Assembly: GCF_030445035.2 (NCBI RefSeq)
Contig: NC_080680.1
Coordinates: 92,199,157-92,263,156, forward strand
Direction: 5' to 3'
DNA length: 64,000 nucleotides
Origin: Dasypus novemcinctus
Taxonomy: Eukaryota > Chordata > Mammalia > Cingulata > Dasypodidae
Shown here: in pieces, positions 1 to 13,400 of the stretch
Numbering within the stretch: the stretch's first letter is position 1
Layout: each line of letters opens with the position of its first letter
Made by a program: the position numbers and the translations under genes
The notes under the pieces: generated by a model
What the model was told of the DNA's origin: nothing
What the model saw: only the letters and a program-made list of their open reading frames with translations
Databases searched by the model: none

Positions 1-105
1 ATGTACAGAATCTCATTCGATCCTTCCAACATGTCAGTAAAATAGGCAGAACTGAAATCCCTGTCATTTAATAGATGAAAAAACTGAGGCACTGGGAGGT
101 TGTTG
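1..105 (-). repeat. MIR fragment
   Basis: ATAGATGAAAAAACTGAGGCA matches the antisense MIR core region; the left end lies outside the window. Confidence 0.5.
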
Positions 106-228
106 TTTTTTCATCATGTCCTTTTATCTCCTACAAACCATATGGTTAGTTCTCAATTACCTGGGTCTAAATGTTTAACTTATCAATTACATAGGCCCTT
201 TTCTTTTCCTTCCTGCTATATGCCTTTA

Positions 229-1378
229 TGTATTTATTTTGTTTTGTTTTGTTTTTTTGAAGATACATAGATCACAAAAAAATGTTACAGGGAAGTGGAT
301 TTGGCTCAACTGATAGAACATCCACCTACCACATGGGAGGTCCAGGGTTCAAACCCAGGGCCTCCTGACCTGTGTGGTGGGCTGACCCATGCGCAGTGCT
401 GATATGCAAGGAGTGCCCTGCCATGCAGGAGTGTCCCCCGTGTAGGAGAGCCCCACATGCAAGGAGTGTACCCTGCAAGGAGAGCCATCCTGCGCAAAAA
501 AAAGCACAGCCTGCCCAGGAGTGGTGCCACACATATGGAGAGCTGACGCAGCAAGATGACACAACAAAAAGAGATACAGATTCTCCATGCTGCTGACACA
601 ACAAAAAGAAACATAGATTCCTGGTGCCACTGACAAGAATGCAAGCGGACACAGAAGAACGCACAGTGAATGGACACTGAGAGCAGACAACGGGGTGGGG
701 GTGGGGGGGCGGCGTTGTGGAAGGGGAGAGAAATAAATAAATAATAAATCTTTTTAAAAAAAGTTACATTTAAAAATTTAAGAGGTTCTCATACATCCCA
801 TATCCCACACCCCCACTCCTCCCACATCAACAACTTCTTTCATCATTGTGGGATATTCATTGCATTTGGTGAATAAAATTTTTTGGAGCACTGCTGCACT
901 GCATGGATTATAGTTTACATTGTAGTTTACACTCTCCCCCAGTACTTTCAGTGGGTTTTGGCAGGATTTATAATGTCCAGCATCTGTCCCTGCAATATCA
1001 TTTAGGACAACTCCAAGTCCAGAAAATGCCCCCACATCACATCTCTTCTTCCCTCTCCCTGCCCTCAGCAACTACTGTGGTCACTTTCCCCACATCAATG
1101 CAATAGTTTCTTCCATTACTAGTCACAATAGTTCTATAGTAAAATACCACTATGTCCACTCTAATCCATATTTTATTCCTCCATCCTGTGGACCCTGGGA
1201 TGGCGATGTCCACTCCATCTATATATCAGAGGGGGCTTAGATCACATATGGTTGATGGATGCAATTCTCCTGCTTGGAGTTATAGGCACTCTCGGTTCCC
1301 TGGTGTGATGGTTACCATCTTCAACTCCCTGTTAGCTGACCTGGGTAAGTACAACAAACTGGAGAGTAGGAGTTGCAA
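229..1378 (-). mobile_element. 5'-truncated L1, antisense, with a nested DAS SINE
   Basis: The 3' UTR of a xenarthran-type L1, starting with a T-rich tail at about 238. It is flanked by a perfect 15-bp target duplication, TGCTATATGCCTTTA, at 214-228 and 1379-1393. A SINE at 291-755 splits it. It is clearly related to the L1 fragment at 31112-31906. Confidence 0.85.
291..755 (+). mobile_element. DAS SINE, long type, inserted in L1
   Basis: tRNA-like head (A box TGGCTCAACTGAT, B box GGTTCAAACCC), a body of about 330 bp and a tail with AAATAAATAA. The target duplication is A-rich plus GTTACA on both sides. It contains an internal partial repeat of ACAACAAAAAGA near 575-610. It is younger than the L1 it splits. 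Confidence 0.88.
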
Positions 1379-1393
1379 TGCTATATGCCTTTA

Positions 1394-1693
1394 GATTATT
1401 AATTCCTTTTTCAGAAAGGAAGGCTTAGGAGCTAAGTGATAGCTAATCCTAATCAGTCCTAACTTGCTTAGCTCTCTGAGATAAGATGGGAAACAAATCT
1501 ATTTTCTTACCCATAGGAACATATATGAAAGAGCTACTTTAAGTTAACTAGATAAAATCTACACTTGCCTATCACCCACTATCAAAATAATTACAAAACA
1601 TGTAATTACCCTATATCTTAAAACAAAATTCAAGTCCCATAAGCCTGAATCCAGGATGACCACCTAGACTACATAAATTAAAAATCAAATCAT
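1394..1693. other. Unassigned intergenic sequence
   Basis: No gene, RNA or repeat recognised. Confidence 0.5.
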
Positions 1694-1906
1694 GGGGAGC
1701 AGATGTGGCTCAAGCAGTTGAATACCCACCTTCCAAATGGGAAGTCCCAGTTCGGTTCCCAGTGCCTCCTGAAAGAACAAAAACAAGCAAAACAAATGAA
1801 AAAAACCAACTCAGGAAAGCCAATGTGGATCAGTGGATAAGTGCCAGCTTCCCACATACGAGGTCTCGAGTTCAATCCCGATCACCGTATCTAATAAAAA
1901 AAAAAA
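1694..1906 (+). mobile_element. DAS SINE, dimeric short type
   Basis: Two tRNA-like heads (GGGGAGCAGATGTGGCTCAA and GGAAAGCCAATGTGGATCAG) joined by an A-rich linker and ending in an A-run. Confidence 0.85.
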
Positions 1907-1919
1907 TTGCCAAAGCTTA

Positions 1920-2075
1920 AATTCTGGCTCCACATCTCAGCTGTGCAATCTCTTGGGCAAGTTTCTTTACCTCATGAGGCTTCAGATTCCTCAGCTCTAC
2001 AATAGGAATTTTAAAAATGCTTTCATGAAGATTAAAATAGGTTATGAATATAGAGTTTAGCAGTGTCTGATATTT
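1920..2075 (+). repeat. MIR fragment
   Basis: Reads like the central and 3' MIR: CAATCTCTTGGGCAAGTTTC, then TTCAGATTCCTCAGCTCTAC. The 5' part is missing next to the dimeric SINE. Confidence 0.6.
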
Positions 2076-2930
2076 TTTAAGGGTCGATAATTTGGCACTG
2101 ATACTATTATTGGCATTTATCATTTAGAAACTAGATTTGCCTATGAACTTCCCTATTCAATCCATTTCTTTATAATAGAAACATAAATGACAGCACTTTG
2201 AAACAGTTAGCATAAAATACTTGGTTTTAAACAGATACTATATAAAATGGGGAATTTTGTGTTGTACATGTCACCACATTTTAAAAAAACAAAAAACCCC
2301 ACTATAACCACCAAAATACTCTTTTTGGGAAGATAACTAGTTCTGACTTTAGGGGACAAAAAGTTTCAGTGAGTTACTGTATCAATTAAAGGTGGGACTA
2401 AAATTAAGAACTTTGTTTTTTTTTTTAATGGAAATGGAGTATAATATGTACATAAAATTTATTTGAAATGACATGAAGCTCTAATGTGGCTGAATGGTGA
2501 TTCTATCTTAATACTGGACTGATGCAACACAAAGAAGGGTCAGTGTTACAGCAGCCTTACAAGTCTTGTTAAAAGATATGGATGATGTAACCTCTTCAGT
2601 AGGAATGGAGTCAATTCTGAGTCACCGGTATAGTCTTTCAGGAGTACTAAAGGAGAAAAGAAAATTGAGAATTGATTCCTAAATTCAGCATCTTATTGGA
2701 TTGTGTGTAAGATGTTTCAATGTTATGTGGACAAAGTGTTGAATTTCAAGAGTACCTTCAGCTGCCCAACATAGTGACAAAATATGAATCATCAGCTCTT
2801 AACTATGACAATGTCCCAGGCATTTCCTGCATCTCAAAATGTTTTGTATTAGGGCTTTGATCTGTCCACAGTAGGTCCTCCAAAAACATTTCCTGGATCA
2901 ATTAATGAATAAATAAGAAAGTTAAGAGAG
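2076..2930. other. Unassigned intergenic sequence
   Basis: AT-rich; no supported gene or repeat beyond short T and A runs. Confidence 0.5.
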
Positions 2931-3130
2931 CATTGGCTATGGAGTTAAGCAGACCTGGGTATCAGCCCTAATTCCATTACTCACCAGCTCTGGGACTATA
3001 AACCAGTTATTTCATCTCTTAATTTCATCATCTGGAAAACTAAAATGCCTACAAATACTTAATTGTAAAGACCAAATGACACAGGAAAAGCCTATAGATT
3101 GATGCTAGGTACATAACTCTTTAAATAAAT
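2930..3130 (+). repeat. MIR
   Basis: GAGTTAAGCAGACCTGGGTA, a CTCTGGGACTATAAACCAGT core and AATTTCATCATCTGGAAAAC follow the MIR consensus in order. Confidence 0.75.
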
Positions 3131-3640
3131 AGCAGTTTCTATTACTTTTTGCTATAAAGTATTATACTAGAGGATGACATTATTAAGAACTCTTTTGTCA
3201 AATGCTTTTTAGCACAGTCATACCTTTCCCAGAAGAGTGAAGGTAAAAAAGATATCAAGAACAAGGGTGAGGAAGACCCTGTAAATGATCGCATGAACGA
3301 TAAGGGGAAATGATGGGCACGGAAGAGGAAGAGAAGGGGGAATTAGGAAAATGATCCATCCCAGTGAGAGAGCGGATGGCTTTAGTAAGCTCTTTTGGAA
3401 GTCGCCACAGGAAGAAGTGGACTCAGGACCAAGAAAGAACTACTGTGGCCAAGCCTGTCCTGTGACTTACCGTGGGGCAGGGCAATGTGGCGAGGACTGG
3501 TTTAGACAAAGATAGTTGAGCAGAGGTGCAGGGGCGACAGAACTGGCTGTGAGGAGTCATAGTTTGCGTCCAGACAGAGGACAGGGAGGACTAAGGGACC
3601 GGCTAGCAATAAAGGGCCCTAAGGCTCGGGCACCCTGGTC
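3130..3640. other. Unassigned sequence upstream of the HSPA5 island
   Basis: No repeat or gene recognised; G+C increases toward the island. Confidence 0.5.
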
Positions 3641-3932
3641 CCGGCAGTGGCCGTGAAAAGGCACAAAAATTCGAGCGTTCTGAGGTGATCACAGCATCTA
3701 CGCTGTGAACACCACAGTCTGCCAGGAATGAGCTGGAGTCGTGGAAAGGGAGCGGTCGCTTCTGGCTTCATGATAACGTACTGAAAAGGGGCTAGCGCTC
3801 AGAGAAGGAAAAAAGGCCGCTGACCCTAGAGGATTAGGCACACCAGACGGGCGCCAAGAGTACAGAAGGTACTCCCCACAGCGGAAAAGGCCCCGGGGTA
3901 AGAGGTTGCAAGAGGGACAGGTTGTTGCTGAA

Positions 3933-4002
3933 CCAATGGGGCACGCGCACGGGGCGGATGTTGCCTCCCATTGGTGGTTGTTGGCCACAGCCAGCGACCA
4001 AT
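3933..4002 (+). promoter_or_regulatory. HSPA5: Distal CCAAT cluster of the HSPA5 promoter
   Basis: Three more NF-Y-type boxes: CCAAT at 3933-3937, ATTGG (inverted) at 3970-3974 and CCAAT at 3998-4002. The first has GCACG nine bases later, which is a one-mismatch ERSE. Whether these distal boxes are bound is inference. Confidence 0.55.
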
Positions 4003-4026
4003 AAGCCTGCCTGAGGGGCGTAGCGA

Positions 4027-4034
4027 TGACGTTA
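4027..4034 (+). promoter_or_regulatory. HSPA5: CRE/ATF-like site
   Basis: TGACGTTA, one base from a full CRE, sits just upstream of the ERSE array. The rodent and human GRP78 promoters have an ATF4/CREB-responsive CRE in the same relative place. Confidence 0.7.
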
Positions 4035-4053
4035 ATTGCGGAGGAGGCCGCTT

Positions 4054-4072
4054 CGAATCGGCGGCGGCCAGC
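4054..4072 (+). promoter_or_regulatory. HSPA5: ERSE-like element, degenerate
   Basis: CGAAT, nine GC-rich bases, then CCAGC. It keeps the spacing and core similarity of the two downstream elements and lies 32 bp before the next, so it looks like the third, most diverged ERSE of the array. Confidence 0.65.
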
Positions 4073-4085
4073 TTGGTGGCCTGGG

Positions 4086-4104
4086 CCAATCAGCGGCCTC
4101 CAAC
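4086..4104 (+). promoter_or_regulatory. HSPA5: ERSE, one mismatch
   Basis: CCAAT, nine bases, then CCAAC. The nine-base spacer is close to that of the perfect copy 33 bp downstream. Several imperfect ERSE copies in tandem are characteristic of mammalian GRP78 promoters. Confidence 0.85.
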
Positions 4105-4118
4105 GAAAAGCGCCTTTG

Positions 4119-4137
4119 CCAATCGGCGGCCTCCACG
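4119..4137 (+). promoter_or_regulatory. HSPA5: ER stress response element, perfect (ERSE)
   Basis: CCAAT, nine bases, then CCACG: an exact match to the ERSE consensus. NF-Y binds the CCAAT half, and ATF6 or XBP1 binds the CCACG half during the unfolded protein response. It is the copy nearest the TATA box. Confidence 0.95.
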
Positions 4138-4155
4138 ACGTGGCTGGGGGGATGG

Positions 4156-4163
4156 TATATAAG
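4156..4163 (+). promoter_or_regulatory. HSPA5: HSPA5 TATA box
   Basis: TATATAAG lies in a GC-rich context about 30 bp before the inferred transcription start and 18 bp after the proximal stress element. A TATA box is a known property of the GRP78 promoter. Confidence 0.9.
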
Positions 4164-4185
4164 CGGAGTCGGCGACTGCGCGGCC

Positions 4186-8077
<3,892 letters not shown>

Positions 8078-8425
8078 ACACTGCTCTGCTAGTGCTGTAA
8101 TATTGTGTAAATACTGGACTCAGGAACTTTTGTTAGGAGAAAATTGAGAGTACTTAAGTAATTGGAATCTTCACCTTTGAGTGGAGTTGAAAATGCTATA
8201 TAGCCTAAATGGCTGTTTACTGCTTTTCATTAGCAGTTGCTCACATGTCTTGGGGTGGGGGGCAGAGAAGGAATTGGCTATCTTAAACTGGGTAAAAAAA
8301 ACTGGGTTGGGGAGTGTGTTTACCTTGGAAATGTTCTATTTAACAATTGGGTCATGCACATCTGGTGTAGGAACTTTTTCTACCATAAGTGACACCAATA
8401 AATGTTTGTTATTTACACCAGTCTA
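8078..8425 (+). other. HSPA5: HSPA5 3' UTR with poly(A) signal
   Basis: About 350 nt follow the stop codon. A canonical AATAAA lies at 8397-8402, followed by a T/GT-rich stretch, so cleavage is expected near 8415-8425. The sequence around the signal resembles the human HSPA5 3' end as I remember it. Confidence 0.85.
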
Positions 8426-10290
8426 ATTTTTGTGATATGCTTCTAATTAGGTCACTTATTTTAGGAAGAGAACCATAATTTGAGGTTAGACTGTTCCTTT
8501 TTTATGTTGGAGGAAAGGGGGGGGTGTTTGGGCTGTTGGGGGATGGGGTAAGAAAATATTATTTGCAGGCAATATGTCTAGTCTTACTCTAAAAAAGGGG
8601 TGGAAGACCTAGACGGTACAGCTTTTCCCATATTTACAAAAGCAGGATTATTCAGGCATTCCTGAATGAAAGAATGGAGAAAAGCCAGCCAGCTGCTCTC
8701 TGCATGCAGGGCAAACCTGGACCTGCTACCCACAAATATTTGAGCCCGGCCAGAGGCACTGCCACATCCTTACAGTGTGCCATGTGGCCAAAGACTGCAC
8801 AGAGACACCCGCACTTGAAATTGCAGTAACATTTGTCAGCCAGTTCAGAAGACAACCCAGTTAAGATGTAGATAAGAATTAAAAACAACCTCATTTTCAG
8901 TTAACATACACAATTTAACAGTTAACATCCTGTGGATTTAGGGGTATTTTCCAGCCTGAATGGATCCAGAAAAATGGTGCTTAAATTGAGAAATATTTCT
9001 ATATAGACAGCCCACTGTATATATTGAGGTTACACAAAGTTCTTCATTTTAAATTTTCCTATTTCACCTTTGAAAAAGTCTAAGAAAAATCCTTAATATT
9101 TTGTTATGAAAGCTTGACAATAGAAACATTATTAAATGATTAAGCCATTTTAATATATTGTAAAAGGGGGGGTGGAGGGTTTCATCCTTAGGCAAGGGCT
9201 ATTTTACAGTGTCCAGAAGTTTTCTTGAACATTCTTGAAATTGCCAACTTCTGCTTATCTTTCTAAAACTGCCTTTCCTGTTGTTTTTTTTTTTAACTAA
9301 TGATGCTTTATAGTTGCTTGGATTCTTTTAACAATTGATGGAGTGACCTGATCAGTTAACTTTACATACTTGGACTTAATTTATAATTTTAGGTTATTAT
9401 TATTCCTAGCTATGTCAAAATACATCCCTGAAATTTCTCAGTGGTACTGGAGTGGGATTTCTAGGATCAAGACCTTGACTACGCTAAACCCCACTACAAT
9501 TTTGGATTAAAGGTAGTGGTTTATGTCAAGATGGATTTAGGATACTTACACTGGCTTCTTAGGAAAACAATGGTCTTGGTGAATAATTACTATAATCAAT
9601 TAGTAATAATCAGGCTGTCTGGTATTACCATGAAATCCAGTACTGCATAAGGACAGACAGTATTTTAACATGAGCAATAGGTGGAAAGGTTAATTTATTA
9701 TAGATGTTAGAACTGAGACCTGACCCCAAGCTTGTCTTACTCTAAGGCTTGGACCTCTTCTGTGTGCTGTCTCCAAAGCATTTGAACAGGCCTGGATTGT
9801 TGTACAGAAGGTCTTCAGGCCATGCTCAATAAAAAATTGGCCTGCAGTGTTGTGCGCTCTTGCATAATGGGGTTGGGTGGTAGTTAGGAAAGTTAATTTC
9901 CAGTCTTGATCCTTCATCCCCACCCCCTAATGGCTCTAACTACCATGTGCCAACATTCTGCACATCTTTCTGAGGAGCAGCAATTACTGAATATTAAAAA
10001 GATAAACTTCAACCTGCAAGTACCTACCCATGACGTCTATAGTTTGTGTCAAGAAATTGCTTCTGTAACTTTTTGTGATCAGTATTCATAACCAATCATA
10101 CCTAGGTTGAATTGCTGGTAAAACCCTTTAGATAATAGAGGTTTTGTCACTGGGCCATCCAGTTGATTTCTTTACCTACTAAAGTAGATAAGAGCAAGGT
10201 GGATATATAGTGCAGGCAATATTTTAGAGATATAAAACAGGTAAGGCTTCATTAAACTTTTCTGAAAGCAATTCATATTTAAAAGTAATA
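8426..10290. other. Convergent spacer between HSPA5 and RABEPK 3' ends
   Basis: About 1.9 kb with no recognised gene or SINE. It has short G-runs (8517-8524, 9166-9172) and an isolated AATAAA near 9825. Small open frames here lack supporting similarity. Confidence 0.6.
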
Positions 10291-10388
10291 AGGGGAGCCA
10301 ATGTGGCTCAGTGGTTGAGGGCCGGTTTCCCACATACAAGGTCCTAGGTTTGATCCCTGGCCCTGGGTACCTCAAAAAAAAAAAAAGA
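10291..10388 (+). mobile_element. DAS SINE, monomer, beside the RABEPK poly(A) site
   Basis: A single head GGGGAGCCAATGTGGCTCAG with a B box (GGTTTGATCCC) and an A13-type tail. It is flanked by AAAGTAATAA-like duplications at 10281-10291 and 10389-10399. It is antisense to RABEPK and ends about 20 bp from its AATAAA. Confidence 0.88.
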
Positions 10389-10408
10389 TAAAGTAATAAA
10401 ATGTGGAT

Positions 10409-10414
10409 TTTATT
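10409..10414 (-). terminator. RABEPK: RABEPK poly(A) signal overlapping the stop codon
   Basis: On the - strand the last codons read GAC TAA and run straight into AATAAA, so the hexamer shares two bases with the stop codon. The implied 3' UTR is only about 15-30 nt. A T-run, the antisense A-tail of a SINE, begins about 20 nt downstream and could act as the U-rich downstream element. Confidence 0.75.
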
Positions 10415-13400
10415 AGTCAACTACAGTCACAATACAATCATCATAAATTTCCCCTTCTGTATTCATCCCACCAAACACAAAACAGAGCAGTGTGTCAGTT
10501 TGACTTTCTTGTGAGTTGTCACCTTGAGTAACTTCTTTGCTAGCAAAATCCACTTTCTCAGTTGCACAATTTAGAGTGATAGGATTTAAATCTTTCTCAG
10601 GAGTAGATGTCACTGGCCATGGAATGATGCACATGGAATGGTCCAATCGTCCAGCGGGTAGAAAAGTATCAAATTTAAGCAAGGTCCAATGCTGCTTTTC
10701 TGTGTTCGCAAAAGAGAAAACAAAGGCTTGGTGTTGAGAAATTTCCAGAAATGCTCAGTGGCTTATTGTACTAGACAAAACCTAACACAACCAGGAAACA
10801 AAAGGGAAAAAACCTTAATGGCAGTGTTAAGTTACTGTTTTGATGATGTCATTTCCTACAAATTTTTTATTCCTATAGACTTAGATGTTGAAGAGTCCAA
10901 ATTAATTGCAAAACCAAATCACTCTGTCACTTTTTAAGTGAGTGGTTACATTTATTTAAATATCTAGAATGACAGACACTTGCTCACCTATATGATATTG
11001 GTACATTGTGTCCAGTGCTCCTGTGGGAGCCATTCCTCCAAAGACATACACATGTTTCCCCACAGTCACAGCTGAGTGGGCAGCACAGCCTGTAGGGGCA
11101 ATCCCAGTGGGACTTAGCTTCTGCCACTTCATATCACCTGCAAACAAAAAGAAAGTGTTTGGCACAACAGAGGCTAGAATGTGGTTTCAAAATTCTGCTG
11201 GGAGTTGTGCAATTTGCAAACGTTTATTCACTGAAGGTCTTTCACTCAGAGTTCTTGAGGTAATTCAGCAAGATTCAGTGTGCATAAGAATTACTTGGGG
11301 GAGCCTGAAACTCTGATTTTAGGAGTCCAGAGAGGGGGAGGCTCTGTAATCTATATTTTTAACAAGCATCTGAGGTGATTCTGTGTAAAGGGGATTTATG
11401 GAGCACACTGAAACTGATACTATTTTTGGTGACCATCATCATCAACTGCTCTGGAGCCCAGAAGTAGGTGAGATTGTGTGTGCATGCACAAATGCACGTG
11501 TGGGTTTTAAATATGAACAGGTTTTTAGAAAGCAATTTTGTGGAATTGCTAGCTTGAGATTTAAATATGTTTCATCACTTAATTCTCATAACAGTCCTAT
11601 GAAAGTGCTATCACTTTTGCCTTCCCTCTTTCTTCTTAGGTGAATCTGAGATCTAGAAAGTGGCAGAGTTAGAACTGTACTCAGGTCTGACTCCAAGCCT
11701 GTGTTCAATCTACTGTAACGTGCTGCCTCAGCACCTACTTCCAGTCTATTTTTGGCAGGGAAAATTGCATCTTTTCAAACAAGTGTTTAAATGAGGCAAA
11801 ATATCACTGGATTTTAGGTTTAGAGAGCTACGTGGGTAAGCAGAAAAAATAGCCTGAAGTAGTTCCTTAGCACAAGAGAAAAGGATTTTTATTTTTTTTT
11901 TACATATGGTCAAAAAACATATATTTAGAATTAGCCAGTTTGGCTCAGTTTAGTTGATCCCAATTTTGTTGGCACCATCCAAAGCATGATAGTCAAGGAT
12001 TTTTTTTTTTTTAAATCATCAAAACCCAATTTGCCTGCCTGTAGGGACACTTCTGTGAATATAGTTTCCATCTGCCTTTGGCCCAGCACCTCAGAATTGG
12101 GAAAGAAGGATCATCAACCCCAGCTAAAATTCTAGCTAGTGCAGGAATCCCAGCCAGATCACCTGGACTCAGATGTCACCAAGCCAAAGAACCCACTGCT
12201 TGGCAAGATAATCCAATATATGGTGTGGACCATAGACCATGAGGTGCAGTGGTGTTCAGAGATGTATTCACCAAGTGCAATGAATGTCTCATGATGATGG
12301 AGGAGGTTGTTGTTATGGGGGGAGGAGTGGGGGGAGGGAAGTGGGGGGTATATGGGGACCTCATATTTTTTTTAATGTAACATTAAAAAAATAAAGACAA
12401 AAAAAAAAAAGATAATCCAATATACAGCACAGCAGATAACCCTACCTTCTGCCCATTGCACTAATTCCTGTAGTTTGGAGCAATGCAGAACATGTTCATC
12501 CATCTACTCCCTAGTTCAACAAATAACCTACAGTCAGACACTATGCTAGAAATACACTGGGGAACAAAGGAATCAAAGTCTCTGTCCTAATAGAGTTCAC
12601 AGTCTGAAGGAATGACCTAGAATAAGTCCAGGCTCTCAAAGCACACATTAGCCCTTCAGATACTTAAAGACAGTTCTCATGTTCTTCTTAACCCTCTTCT
12701 CCAATGTTTTCAACCATGTTTAGCATGGTAAGCATGCAATTCTAGTCATCCACCTCAAGACACTCTAGAAACTATCCATGCCCCTCACAGGCACAGAGTT
12801 AATGGCTAATGCCTGAAAGAAATCATGTGAGGAACAGAAAGCATACGAATTTTAATGAAAGAGCAGGTCTGTTGGGAGGATCAGAAATAATAAATGGCTG
12901 GGCATATAGTAAGAGCTCAGAAAATAATTGCATTTATTATTATTTATTATTGAGACCACACTTGACAGAATCCAGTGAAGACTGTACAAGCCAGTTATTA
13001 CTCACACCTATGAGCAATATTATATTTTATCAAAACACATTTTATTTAATTTTAAGCAGAGAAGCCCCATTCCTTCCACTCTACTTACTTATATCAATGC
13101 AATGGAGATCATCATAGAATGTGTCCCCTGCCAAGCCTCCATGGATGAAAAGCTTTGTCTCTGCTGCCACCATCACATGACCGTGACGGGGAGATGGGGG
13201 TTTTCCAACTGTCTCCGGCTGTGACCAGGTCAGAGTGTCTAGAAATGAAAATTTATTGGGAAGCAGATGTGGCTCAAATGATAGAGGTTCTGCCTACCAT
13301 ATGAGAGGAACTGGGTTCGATCCCTGGGACCTCCTGGTGAAAAAGAAGAAGAGAAAATGTGCCCACATGGCAAGCCAGTGCCCGTGCAAGTGCCTGTGTG

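Noticed and set aside
291-340. tRNA-like A and B boxes considered as genuine tRNA genes (also at every other DAS copy)
   Set aside because: No full cloverleaf or anticodon stem could be folded; they are SINE heads with bodies, A-tails and target duplications.
9825-9831. AATAAA on + as an alternative HSPA5 poly(A) site
   Set aside because: About 1.4 kb beyond the strong site at 8397 with no supporting downstream context; an isolated hexamer is expected by chance.
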